DNA from: Ferrovibrio sp046297895
GTDB taxonomy: Bacteria > Pseudomonadota > Alphaproteobacteria > Ferrovibrionales > Ferrovibrionaceae
Assembly (NCBI RefSeq): GCF_046297895.1
Contig: NZ_JBKBHC010000009.1
Span: forward strand, 62,001-126,000
Direction: 5' to 3'
Length of the DNA stretch: 64,000 nt
In this document: positions 18,631 to 26,707 of the stretch, in pieces
Numbering within the stretch: position 1 is the first letter of the stretch
Layout of the letters: each line of letters opens with the position of its first letter
Notes under the pieces: generated by a model
Told to the model about the DNA's origin: nothing
The model's database searches: none
The model's input: the letters and a program-made list of their open reading frames with translations, nothing else
Made by a program: the position numbers and the translations under genes

Positions 18631-20226
18631 GTGAGTGAGACCCGCCCGAGGCGGCGGCTGATGTCGCCGCTCACCCGCCGCATTCTGCTGATCAATCTGG
18701 CGGCGCCGATCTCGCTGGTGCTCGCGTTTTTCTATCTGGACCAGTTTCGCCTCAGCCTGATCGACAGCCGGCTGACCGCCCTGCGCTACGAAGCCAGCCT
18801 GATCGCCGGCGCACTGGGCGAATCCGCCATCAGCCCGTCGGAACTCTCGCCGGCCCTCGAGCCGGAACTGGCGCGCCAGTTGCTGCGCCGCCTGTCGGCG
18901 CAATCCAGCGCCCGCGCCCGGTTGTTCGACGCCGAGGGCGAGATGATCGCCGACAGCCGCCTGCTGCTGGCGGCCGGCCGCGGCGTGGTGACGCGCCAAT
19001 TGCCGCCGCCCAACATAGACACGCCATGGGAAAGGGCGCTGATCGGCATATACGACCAGGTCAACGCCCTGTTCATGACCGCGCTGCATCTGCCGAAATA
19101 CGTTGAATTGCCTTTCACGCATGCCAACGACTACGGCGAGACGCGCAACGCCCTTGCCGGCGACCAGGACGAGCGGCTGCGCGACCTGGGCGACGGCCGC
19201 ATCATGCTGTCCGTCGCAGTGCCGGTGCAGGGCCTGCGCAAGGTGGTCGGCGCCCTGATGATGAATGTGGACAGCGCCGAGATCGATGCCCGGGTACGCG
19301 AGGAGCGTCTTGGAGTGCTGAAGATTTTCGCCGCGGTGCTGGGGTTCACCGTGCTGGCTTCGCTGTACCTGGCCGGCGCCATCGTACGACCGATCCATCG
19401 CCTGGCGGAGGCAGCCGAACGCATCCGTGCCGCCAAGGGCCGCATCGCCCATCTATCGATCCCTGACTTCTCCCGCAGACAAGACGAAATCGGCGATCTG
19501 TCTGCGGTGCTGCGCGCCATGACCGCGGCCCTGTCGCAGCGGCTGGACGCCATCGAGCGCTTTGCCGCCGATGTCTCGCACGAGATCAAGAACCCCCTCA
19601 CCTCGCTGCGCAGCGCAATGGAAACCTTCCGTCGCACCGAAAAGCCGGAGCTGCGCGAGCGCTTGCTGCAGGTGATGCAGGACGACGTGCGCCGCATGGA
19701 CCGCTTGATCACCGACATTTCCGGTGCATCCAGGCTGGATGCAGAGCTGGCCCGCATCGAGGCCGCGCCGATCGACATCGCCCAGATGCTGCATTCGGTG
19801 GTCGAGACCTACGCCGACCGCGCCAAGGGGGATATGCCCAGGATCGATCTGAAGGTGATCGAGCCCGGCCCATACATGGCACCGGGCTTCGAGGGCCGCC
19901 TCGGCCAGGTGGCACGCAACCTGATCGACAATGCGATTTCCTTCAGCCCGCCCGGCGGCGTGATCACCGTTGCCGTGCGGCGCGAACCGCGCCATGTGGT
20001 GTTCAGCGTCACCGATCAGGGACCGGGCATTCCCGAAGAGAACAGGGAATCGATCTTCGAACGCTTTTACAGCGAACGGCCATCATCCGAGGCCTTCGGC
20101 CTGCATTCCGGGCTCGGCCTTTCGATCGCGCGGCAGATCGTGCAGTCGCTGGGCGGCGAGATCTATGCCGATAACCGCGACGACGGGCAGAGCGGCGCGC
20201 GCTTTACCGTACGGCTGCCCCTGTAG
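18631..20226 (+). CDS. chvG: Sensor histidine kinase ChvG
   Basis: 531-residue inner-membrane kinase partner of ChvI. It has one N-terminal transmembrane helix (LLINLAAPISLVLAFFYL), a periplasmic sensor domain (about 40-225), a second helix (ILKIFAAVLGFTVLASLYLAG-like, about 229-250), a HAMP domain and a dimerisation domain with His317 in DVSHEIKNPLTSLR. The ATPase domain has N box NLIDNAISFSPPGG, G1 DQGPGIPEEN and G2 SGLGLSIA. The start is GTG, 30 bases after the chvI stop. In relatives the periplasmic ExoR protein restrains ChvG; no exoR is in this window. Confidence 0.93.
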   Translation: MSETRPRRRLMSPLTRRILLINLAAPISLVLAFFYLDQFRLSLIDSRLTALRYEASLIAGALGESAISPSELSPALEPELARQLLRRLSAQSSARARLFDAEGEMIADSRLLLAAGRGVVTRQLPPPNIDTPWERALIGIYDQVNALFMTALHLPKYVELPFTHANDYGETRNALAGDQDERLRDLGDGRIMLSVAVPVQGLRKVVGALMMNVDSAEIDARVREERLGVLKIFAAVLGFTVLASLYLAGAIVRPIHRLAEAAERIRAAKGRIAHLSIPDFSRRQDEIGDLSAVLRAMTAALSQRLDAIERFAADVSHEIKNPLTSLRSAMETFRRTEKPELRERLLQVMQDDVRRMDRLITDISGASRLDAELARIEAAPIDIAQMLHSVVETYADRAKGDMPRIDLKVIEPGPYMAPGFEGRLGQVARNLIDNAISFSPPGGVITVAVRREPRHVVFSVTDQGPGIPEENRESIFERFYSERPSSEAFGLHSGLGLSIARQIVQSLGGEIYADNRDDGQSGARFTVRLPL

Positions 20227-20316
20227 CCACTCCTGCAATAATCCGCATTAACCAACACCGGATTACCGCTACCCTGTATTGACTCTGCCCGGCGGCCGGC
20301 GGCAGTCTGCGCGGCG

Positions 20317-20796
20317 ATGATCAGATTGCATGCAACCTGTGTGGCGATTGCAGGAGAAGCCGTGCTGCTGCGCGGCCCCTCCGGTGCCGGCAAATCGGAT
20401 CTTGCCCTGCGCCTGATCGATGCCGGAGCGCGGCTGGTCGCCGATGACCAGACCGTGCTGGCCATGCAGGGGGGCCGCCTGATCGCCTCGGCGCCGCCAG
20501 CCATTCGCGGCCTGATCGAAATCCGGGGCCTTGGGCCGGTCGCCATGATTCCCGCACCACCCACGCCCGTCGCGCTGGTGGTCGAGCTGGTCGATCCGGC
20601 TGAGGTGCCGCGCCTGCCCGAACCGCGTTTCGAAACCCTGCTCGACATTGCCCTGCCGGTACTGGCGCTTGACGCCATCTCGGCCAGCGCGGCCATCAAG
20701 GTGAAATGGGCCTTGGCACGGGCCGCGGCCGGGCGACTATTCGAGCCGGCCGAGGCGGAGAATGCCGATCGCGCCAGGACGCGCTGCGAAGGATGA
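20317..20796 (+). CDS. hprK: HPr kinase/phosphorylase (short alphaproteobacterial form)
   Basis: 159 residues covering only the catalytic domain; the N-terminal domain of Gram-positive HprK is absent, as usual in alphaproteobacteria. Walker A is GPSGAGKSDLAL (20-31), followed by ADDQTVL and the family signature IRGLIEIRGLG. The enzyme phosphorylates/dephosphorylates HPr on a serine, and its HPr is encoded 1.4 kb downstream. The stop overlaps the rapZ start (ATGA). Confidence 0.92.
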   Translation: MIRLHATCVAIAGEAVLLRGPSGAGKSDLALRLIDAGARLVADDQTVLAMQGGRLIASAPPAIRGLIEIRGLGPVAMIPAPPTPVALVVELVDPAEVPRLPEPRFETLLDIALPVLALDAISASAAIKVKWALARAAAGRLFEPAEAENADRARTRCEG

Positions 20797-21692
20797 GCGA
20801 CGCAGCCGTAGAGCCGATCCGCGTCGTCGTTGTCAGCGGATTGTCGGGTGCGGGCAAGACCACCGCACTCAAGCTGCTGGAGGATTTCGGCTACGAAGCG
20901 GTCGACAACCTGCCGATCTCGCTGCTGCGCCGGCTCGCCATGGCGGAAGAAAGCGAGGCCGGCGACGTACCGGCCCGCCGCGCCATCGCTGTCGGCGTCG
21001 ACAGCCGCACGCGTGATTTCCAGCCCGACCGCCTGATCGCCCTGATCGGCGAACTCAAGCAGCGCGCCGATCTGGCCGTGCAGCTCGTGTATTTCGACTG
21101 CGAAGACGAAATCCTGCTCAAGCGCTTCACGGCGACGCGCCGGCGCCATCCTCTGGCCGCCGACCGGCCCGTGGCCGATGGCATTGCCGCAGAACGGCAT
21201 CTGATGAAACCCCTGCAAGCGGAAGCCGATCAGGTGTTCGACACCTCGACTGTCACATTGCCCGAATTGCGACAGCTTCTGGCGGCGCAATTCGCGCTGG
21301 ACGCCCTGCCCGGCCTCAGTATCATGGTGCTATCGTTCTCCTACAAACTTGGCCTGCCGCGCGAGGCGGATTTGGTGTTCGACGTGCGCTTCCTGCGCAA
21401 CCCCCATTATGACGAGCAGCTTCGCCCCCAGACCGGGACCGACCCGGCCGTGGAGGCCTATGTCGCCGCCGATCCCGGCTACGTCGATTTTTTCACCAGA
21501 CTGAACGGCATGATCTCCAGCCTGCTGCCGCGCTACGCTGCCGAGGGCAAGCGCTACCTGACCATTGCCATCGGTTGTACCGGCGGCCGTCACCGCTCGG
21601 TGGTGGTTGCAGAGGCGCTGGGCCGGCACTTGCGCGAGGCCGGACAACGTGTCGATATCCGGCACCGCGACCGCGATCTGGCGAACGCCTGA
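20793..21692 (+). CDS. rapZ: RNase adapter / nucleotide-binding protein RapZ
   Basis: 299-residue P-loop protein of the YvcJ/RapZ family. It carries Walker A GLSGAGKTTALKLLED, VDNLPISLLRRL, the DSRTRDF segment, TRRRHPLA and a C-terminal domain with IAIGCTGGRHRSVVVAE. In E. coli RapZ guides RNase E to the glmZ small RNA; in alphaproteobacteria the RNA partner is uncertain. It is translationally coupled to hprK and followed by PTS genes. Confidence 0.93.
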   Translation: MSDAAVEPIRVVVVSGLSGAGKTTALKLLEDFGYEAVDNLPISLLRRLAMAEESEAGDVPARRAIAVGVDSRTRDFQPDRLIALIGELKQRADLAVQLVYFDCEDEILLKRFTATRRRHPLAADRPVADGIAAERHLMKPLQAEADQVFDTSTVTLPELRQLLAAQFALDALPGLSIMVLSFSYKLGLPREADLVFDVRFLRNPHYDEQLRPQTGTDPAVEAYVAADPGYVDFFTRLNGMISSLLPRYAAEGKRYLTIAIGCTGGRHRSVVVAEALGRHLREAGQRVDIRHRDRDLANA

Positions 21693-21714
21693 GCGGCATA
21701 TACGAGGATCCCCA

Positions 21715-21747
21715 ATGACCGGTATCGTCCCAGGATCGGCTGCATGA
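21715..21747 (+). CDS. Ten-codon upstream ORF coupled to the EIIA gene
   Basis: ATG (21715) begins a ten-residue frame MTGIVPGSAA whose TGA (21745-21747) overlaps the ATG of the EIIA gene at 21744. GAGGATC lies four bases before it, a plausible ribosome site. It may serve only for translational coupling, or may be chance; a second AGGA upstream of the EIIA ATG could initiate that gene alone. Confidence 0.35.
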   Translation: MTGIVPGSAA

Positions 21748-22151
21748 TTGGCATCGTCGTCGTCACGCATGGCCGGCTGGCCGAGGAATTCATCCATGCC
21801 ACGGAACACGTGGTTGGCCCGCAGAAGAACATGCGGGCCGTCTGCATCGGGCCGGATGACGACATGGAGCAACGCCGCAAGGATATCCTGGCCGCCGTGG
21901 CGGCCGTCGAAACCGGCCGCGGCGTGATCGTGCTGACCGACATGTTCGGCGGCACGCCTTCGAACCTTGCCATCTCGATCATGGATCAGGCCAAGGTCGA
22001 GGTAATCGCCGGCGTCAACCTGCCGATGCTGATCAAGCTGGCCAGCGTGCGCGCCAAGGCCGATCTGTCGACCGCGGTGAATGCCGGCCAGGAAGCCGGC
22101 CGCAAATACATCAACGTGGCTTCCAAGCTGCTCGCCGGGGAATCTGCCTGA
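21744..22151 (+). CDS. PTS EIIA protein of the mannose family (regulatory)
   Basis: 135-residue EIIA-Man-like phosphocarrier with the phosphorylated His9 in VVVTHG, and LTDMFGGTPSN and GVNLPMLIKL of the family. No EIIB/EIIC sugar permease lies nearby, so it is likely part of a regulatory PTS acting on kinases and transporters rather than on sugar uptake. It is linked to HPr by a one-base overlap (TGATG). Confidence 0.92.
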   Translation: MIGIVVVTHGRLAEEFIHATEHVVGPQKNMRAVCIGPDDDMEQRRKDILAAVAAVETGRGVIVLTDMFGGTPSNLAISIMDQAKVEVIAGVNLPMLIKLASVRAKADLSTAVNAGQEAGRKYINVASKLLAGESA

Positions 22152-22450
22152 TGGATGGGGCGATCGCCACCGGAGCGCCGCTGCGGCAGAGCGTGGTGAT
22201 CCCCAACCAGCGGGGGCTGCATGCCCGCGCAGCGGCCAAGTTCGTCCAGGTCGTCGCCCGTTTCCCCCAGGCCAGGATACAGGTTTCCAAGGATGGCCAG
22301 ACGGTTAACGGGGAATCCATCATGGGCCTGATGATGCTGGCCGGGACGCAGGGCTCCAGCATCGAAATCACCGTCAGCGGCCCGGAGGCGCCCGCCGCCA
22401 TGGCCGCCCTGGTCGAACTGGTGGAAGGCAAGTTCGGGGAGTCGGAATAA
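22151..22450 (+). CDS. ptsH: Phosphocarrier protein HPr
   Basis: 99-residue HPr with the EI-dependent phosphorylation site His24 in NQRGLHARAAAKF and the HprK-target serine Ser56 in NGESIMGLMML. It passes phosphate to the EIIA encoded just upstream and is the substrate of HprK. Enzyme I (ptsP) is not in the window. It is the last gene of the hprK-rapZ-EIIA-HPr group; no strong intrinsic terminator follows, only a hairpin in the ahcY leader. Confidence 0.94.
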   Translation: MDGAIATGAPLRQSVVIPNQRGLHARAAAKFVQVVARFPQARIQVSKDGQTVNGESIMGLMMLAGTQGSSIEITVSGPEAPAAMAALVELVEGKFGESE

Positions 22451-22472
22451 CAGTCCCGTAATCCTATATTCC

Positions 22473-22494
22473 TATATAAAGATTTATTTATATA
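22473..22494 (+). promoter_or_regulatory. AT-rich dyad over the ahcY promoter (candidate SahR operator)
   Basis: TATATAAA-GATTTA-TTTATATA is a perfect 8-bp inverted repeat with a 6-base spacer, in strongly GC-rich surroundings. TATAAC (22491-22496) overlaps its right arm and can act as the -10 box. The ArsR-type regulator SahR is known to control ahcY in many Proteobacteria, so it is the first candidate. That assignment is inference. Confidence 0.55.
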
Positions 22495-22502
22495 ACGCTG
22501 GA

Positions 22503-22521
22503 CAGGGCCTTCCCGGCCCTG
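22503..22521 (+). other. Hairpin in the ahcY leader
   Basis: CAGGGCC / GGCCCTG form a 7-bp stem with a TTCCC loop. No T-run follows, so it is not a typical terminator. It may stabilise the leader or weakly end the PTS transcript. Confidence 0.35.
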
Positions 22522-22568
22522 CTATACCGCCGCGCAGTTGTGAAACCGACGTAAGCTGGAGCTGCGGA

Positions 22569-23963
22569 ATGAGCGCGGATTACAAAATCAAGGATATCGG
22601 TCTCGCCGATTGGGGCCGCAAGGAACTGGACATGGCTGAGACCGAGATGCCCGGTCTGATGGCCATCCGCGAGGAATTCGGCCAGAAACAGCCGCTGAAG
22701 GGGGCCCGCATCGCCGGCTCTCTGCACATGACGATCCAGACCGCCGTGCTGATCGAAACCCTCAAGGCTCTCGGCGCCGACATCCGCTGGGCCTCGTGCA
22801 ACATCTATTCGACCCAGGACCATGCCGCTGCCGCCATCGCCAAGGCCGGCATCCCGGTCTTCGCCGTGAAGGGCGAGACGCTGGAGGAATACTGGGACTA
22901 CACCCACAGGATCTTCGAATGGGCCGATGGCGGCACGCCGAACATGATCCTGGACGACGGCGGCGACGCCACCCTGCTGATCCATCTGGGCATCCAGGCC
23001 GAGAAGGACGCCTCGGTCATCTCCAAGCCGACCAATGAGGAGGAAACCGTCCTCTTCGCCGCGATCGCCAAGAAGCTGAAGGAGGCGCCGGGCTGGTATT
23101 CCAAGATGGGCGCCGCCATCAAGGGCGTGACCGAGGAGACCACCACGGGCGTGCATCGCCTGTACGTGATGGCCAAGGAAGGCCGCCTGCTGTTCCCGGC
23201 GATCAACGTGAACGACAGCGTGACCAAGTCGAAATTCGACAACCTGTATGGCTGCCGCGAAAGCCTCGTCGACGGCATCCGCCGTGGCACCGACGTGATG
23301 ATGGCCGGCAAGGTTGCCGTGGTGGCCGGCTTCGGCGACGTGGGCAAGGGCTCGGCCGCATCCCTGCGCAATGCCGGCTGCCGCGTCATGGTCACCGAGA
23401 TCGACCCGATCTGCGCCCTGCAGGCGGCGATGGAAGGCTATGAAGTCGTCACCATGGAAGAGGCCGCCCCGAAAGGCGACATCTTCGTCACCGCAACCGG
23501 CAATGTTGACGTCATCACGCTGGATCACATGCGCCAGATGAAACACCGCGCGATCGTGTGCAACATCGGTCACTTCGACAGCGAGATCCAGATCGGCGCG
23601 CTGAAGAATTACAAATGGCACAACGTCAAGCCGCAGGTGGACGAGATCGAGTTCCCTGACGGCAAGCGCCTGATCGTGCTGTCGGAAGGCCGCCTGGTCA
23701 ATCTGGGCAATGCGACGGGCCATCCCAGCTTCGTGATGAGCGCCTCCTTCTCCAACCAGGTGCTGGCGCAGATCGAACTGTGGACCAATCCGGGCAAATA
23801 CCAGAAGCAGGTCTATACCCTGCCCAAGCACCTGGACGAAAAGGTCGCCAGCCTGCATCTGGAGAAGGTCGGCGCCAAACTGACCAAGCTGACCAACCAG
23901 CAGGCCAAGTATCTCGGCATCTCGGAAGCCGGCCCGTTCAAGCCGGATCACTACCGCTACTGA
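22569..23963 (+). CDS. ahcY: Adenosylhomocysteinase
   Basis: 464-residue NAD-dependent S-adenosylhomocysteine hydrolase, which splits SAH to homocysteine and adenosine and relieves product inhibition of methyltransferases. Visible motifs are RIAGSLHMTIQTAVLIETL, SCNIYSTQDHAAAAI, the NAD-binding VVAGFGDVGKGSAASL and the C-terminal KPDHYRY. It lies alone between an AT-rich operator-like dyad and a strong terminator, so it is probably a single-gene unit tuned to SAM-cycle state. Confidence 0.98.
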   Translation: MSADYKIKDIGLADWGRKELDMAETEMPGLMAIREEFGQKQPLKGARIAGSLHMTIQTAVLIETLKALGADIRWASCNIYSTQDHAAAAIAKAGIPVFAVKGETLEEYWDYTHRIFEWADGGTPNMILDDGGDATLLIHLGIQAEKDASVISKPTNEEETVLFAAIAKKLKEAPGWYSKMGAAIKGVTEETTTGVHRLYVMAKEGRLLFPAINVNDSVTKSKFDNLYGCRESLVDGIRRGTDVMMAGKVAVVAGFGDVGKGSAASLRNAGCRVMVTEIDPICALQAAMEGYEVVTMEEAAPKGDIFVTATGNVDVITLDHMRQMKHRAIVCNIGHFDSEIQIGALKNYKWHNVKPQVDEIEFPDGKRLIVLSEGRLVNLGNATGHPSFVMSASFSNQVLAQIELWTNPGKYQKQVYTLPKHLDEKVASLHLEKVGAKLTKLTNQQAKYLGISEAGPFKPDHYRY

Positions 23964-24002
23964 CGCCCCGCACCCGCGGCGGCGCCTGGCCGTCTGTCGC
24001 AC

Positions 24003-24042
24003 AAAGGCCGGATCGCAGCCCGATCCGGCCTTTGCCGTTTTT
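24003..24042 (+). terminator. Rho-independent terminator of ahcY
   Basis: A 13-bp perfect stem AAAGGCCGGATCG / CGATCCGGCCTTT with a CAGCC loop is followed shortly by a T-run. Confidence 0.92.
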
Positions 24043-24103
24043 AACGCCTTGTCATCGGTGGCCGGCCTGCCGATAGTGGCCCGATGGAGGGGATGGCGGA
24101 CCG

Positions 24104-26215
24104 ATGCCGCTGAACGAATCAATCTGGCTTGGCGTCGTTGCCGGGGCTGCCATAGGCGTGGCCGGCTGGCAGATCCTGCGCGTCCGTCGCCTGTCGGAAC
24201 AGTTGCAGGCAGCGCTGACGGCCTTCGATATCCGCACCTCCGAGCGCGACAAGGAACGCAAGGCCAGGGCTGCCCTGCAGGATCAGCTGGCCGCCCTGCA
24301 GGCCGAGCATGATCGCCAGGGCATCGAGACATCCACCCTGCGCCGCACCGAAGGCGAAGCCAAAGCCCTGCTCGATGCCGCCCCCTTCCCGATCTGGCGC
24401 CGAGACGCCAATGGCCGTCTGGTCTGGGTCAATGCCCGCTATGCCCAGTTGGCCGAAACCGACGCCGAAGACGCGGTGAAACGCGGCCTGGAACTGGCAT
24501 CGGCGCATGACCTGGACCAGCCGCGGGAACTGGCAAAAGCCGCGCTGGCGGCCAACGCCCTGCAGATGCAGGAACGCCGTTTCGTGGCCGAGGGCGACCG
24601 GCGCAATTATCGGATCTTTGAACTGCCGGCCGGCCCCGGCACGCTGGGTTTCGGACAGGACATCACGCCCGAGGCCGATGCGCGCGGCCAGTTGCGCCGC
24701 CATATGGAAGCCCATATGGAGGTGCTGCGCACCATCTCCACTGCTACCGCGATCTACGGCCCCGACCGGAAGCTGCTGATCTGGAATCGCGCCTATGCCC
24801 GGCTGTGGCAGCTCGACGAGGCTTGGCTGGAAACCCGGCCGACCTTCGGCGAGGTGCTGGAGCAGTTGCGGGCCGAGCGCCGCCTGCCGGAGCAGATCGA
24901 CTGGCAGGCCTACAAGCGCAACCAGCTTGCTCTGTTCACCACCGTGATCGAGCGCCAGGAGGAGCTGATCCACCTGCCGGACGGCTCCACGCTCAGGCTG
25001 GTGATCAGTGCCTATCCCTCCGGCGGCCTGCTGTTCGCCTATGACGACGTCACCCGGCAGCTCACGCTGGAACGCGCCACCAATACGATGATCGCGGTGC
25101 AGCGTGCCACGCTGGACAATCTCTACGAAGCCGTCGTGGTCTACGGCTCGGATGGCCGGCTGTCGCTCTACAACCGCGCCTTTGCCCAGCTCTGGCAGAT
25201 CGACCCCGACCTGCTCAATCGCCAGCCGCACATCACCGAAGTGCTGGAAGCGGCCCGGCCGCTCATGCAGCGCGGGCCGGACTGGAACCAGATGCGCGAA
25301 CGCCTGGTCGACAGCTTCGCCAGCCGCAAGGCCAGCCGCGGCCGGCTGGAACGCGGCGACGGCGCCGTGATCGACTATGCCTCGGTGCCGCTGCCCGACG
25401 GTGCGGTGCTTTACACCTACCTCGATGTCAGCGCCAGCATCCGCATCGAACGCGCCCTGCGAGAACGCAACGAGGCGCTGGAACGCACCGACCGCATGAA
25501 TGCAGCCTTCATCAGCAACATCACGCACGACCTGCGCTCGCCGCTCGGCACGCTGATCAGCATGACGGAGGTTCTGGCGCAGGGCATCCTGGGTCCGATG
25601 AATGCGCGGCAGGAGGAGTATTGCAGCGACATCATGCGCACCTCGCGCGATCTGCTGCGCCTGCTGGATGACATCATCGCCATCGCGACAATCGAGGTCG
25701 GCCAGATGGCGCTGGAGCCGGCCGCGCTGAAACTGGACGTCCTGTGGCGAGAGGATGCCGCCCAGTGGCAGGAGCTGGCCGAGCGCCGCGCCATCGCCGT
25801 CGACCTACCCGATCTGGTGCCCGACAGCGTCGTAACCGGCGACAGCCAGCGCCTGCGCCAGGCGCTCGACAGCGTGATGGCGGCCGCGTTGGACGGCACG
25901 CCGCAAGGCGGGCGCGTCACGATCCAGGTGGCGCGCGATGGCGATGCCCTGCTGGGGCTGCGCATCGAATGCCATAGCGGCGGGCTCAGCCCGGTCCAGC
26001 CGCGCGAGGTCTTTGCCGATCTGGTCGATGCATCCGAACCGCGGCATGCCCGCGCCAATCTCTCGCTGGTAGTTGCCCGCGGCCTGTTCGACCTGCATGG
26101 CGCCAGACTCCGGCAGGATGTCGCCGGAGATGGCAGGCAGGCGGTGGAAATTCTGCTGCCCTGCCGGGCGCCAGAGGCCGAGCGCCAGATTGCGGCGCTG
26201 TCCGCCCGTCAGTAG
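24104..26215 (+). CDS. DivL-like PAS histidine kinase with degenerate ATPase domain
   Basis: 703 residues: an N-terminal membrane helix (IWLGVVAGAAIGVAGWQIL), a coiled coil (about 30-80), three PAS-like modules (about 85-190, 200-320, 330-450; note LIWNRAYARLWQL and LYNRAFAQLWQID) and a dimerisation domain with His475 in NITHDLRSPLGTL. The C-terminal region keeps the ATPase length, but the N, G1 and G2 boxes are not recognisable (DSVMAAALDGT; ECHSGGLSP; ANLSLVVARG). Position next to tsaE-amgK-murU-addBA and the PAS layout match DivL, the cell-cycle regulator that acts through CckA. Unlike Caulobacter DivL, the phosphoacceptor site is His, not Tyr. Confidence 0.75.
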   Translation: MPLNESIWLGVVAGAAIGVAGWQILRVRRLSEQLQAALTAFDIRTSERDKERKARAALQDQLAALQAEHDRQGIETSTLRRTEGEAKALLDAAPFPIWRRDANGRLVWVNARYAQLAETDAEDAVKRGLELASAHDLDQPRELAKAALAANALQMQERRFVAEGDRRNYRIFELPAGPGTLGFGQDITPEADARGQLRRHMEAHMEVLRTISTATAIYGPDRKLLIWNRAYARLWQLDEAWLETRPTFGEVLEQLRAERRLPEQIDWQAYKRNQLALFTTVIERQEELIHLPDGSTLRLVISAYPSGGLLFAYDDVTRQLTLERATNTMIAVQRATLDNLYEAVVVYGSDGRLSLYNRAFAQLWQIDPDLLNRQPHITEVLEAARPLMQRGPDWNQMRERLVDSFASRKASRGRLERGDGAVIDYASVPLPDGAVLYTYLDVSASIRIERALRERNEALERTDRMNAAFISNITHDLRSPLGTLISMTEVLAQGILGPMNARQEEYCSDIMRTSRDLLRLLDDIIAIATIEVGQMALEPAALKLDVLWREDAAQWQELAERRAIAVDLPDLVPDSVVTGDSQRLRQALDSVMAAALDGTPQGGRVTIQVARDGDALLGLRIECHSGGLSPVQPREVFADLVDASEPRHARANLSLVVARGLFDLHGARLRQDVAGDGRQAVEILLPCRAPEAERQIAALSARQ

Positions 26216-26224
26216 AGTGCCGAC

Positions 26225-26707
26225 ATGCCCGTGATTCGCAGTCTGACGCTGCCTGACGAGGCGGCCACCGCCGCGTTGGCCGCAGGCCTGGCGCCGCTAC
26301 TGCGCCCGGGCGACGCGCTGCTGCTAGAAGGGCCGCTGGGCGCAGGCAAGACCAGTTTCGCCCGCGCCCTGATCCGCAGCCTCTGCGGCCAGGGCATGGA
26401 AGTTCCAAGCCCAAGCTTCAACATCGTGCTGACCTATGACGCTCCGCAGGCGACCCTGTGGCATTTCGACCTTTACCGCATCGCCGATCCGCGCGAACTG
26501 GACGAGCTTGGCCTCGACGAGGCCCTGCAGGATGGCATCGTGCTGATCGAATGGCCCGAGCGGCTCGGCCAGCACCCGCCGGCCGGCGCCCTCACCCTGC
26601 GGCTCGCACCGCTCGATTCAACCCCGGCCGCCCGCCGCGCCGACCTGATCGGTGATGCGTCATGGACGGCCCGCCTTGCCCCGCTGCCGGTTTCCGCCCA
26701 TGTCTGA
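26225..26707 (+). CDS. tsaE: tRNA threonylcarbamoyladenosine biosynthesis ATPase TsaE
   Basis: 160-residue P-loop ATPase needed for the t6A modification of tRNA with TsaB, TsaC and TsaD. Walker A is EGPLGAGKTSFARALI, followed by VPSPSFNIVLTY, the WHFDLYRI motif and the C-terminal LIEWPERLG. It overlaps the downstream phosphotransferase by eight bases. Confidence 0.95.
   Translation: MPVIRSLTLPDEAATAALAAGLAPLLRPGDALLLEGPLGAGKTSFARALIRSLCGQGMEVPSPSFNIVLTYDAPQATLWHFDLYRIADPRELDELGLDEALQDGIVLIEWPERLGQHPPAGALTLRLAPLDSTPAARRADLIGDASWTARLAPLPVSAHV

Noticed and set aside
22451..22568. SAM-II or SAH riboswitch in the ahcY leader
   Set aside because: I compared the leader with the conserved core elements of these classes as I know them and found no match; only a simple hairpin and an AT-rich dyad are present. 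A covariance-model scan would settle it.
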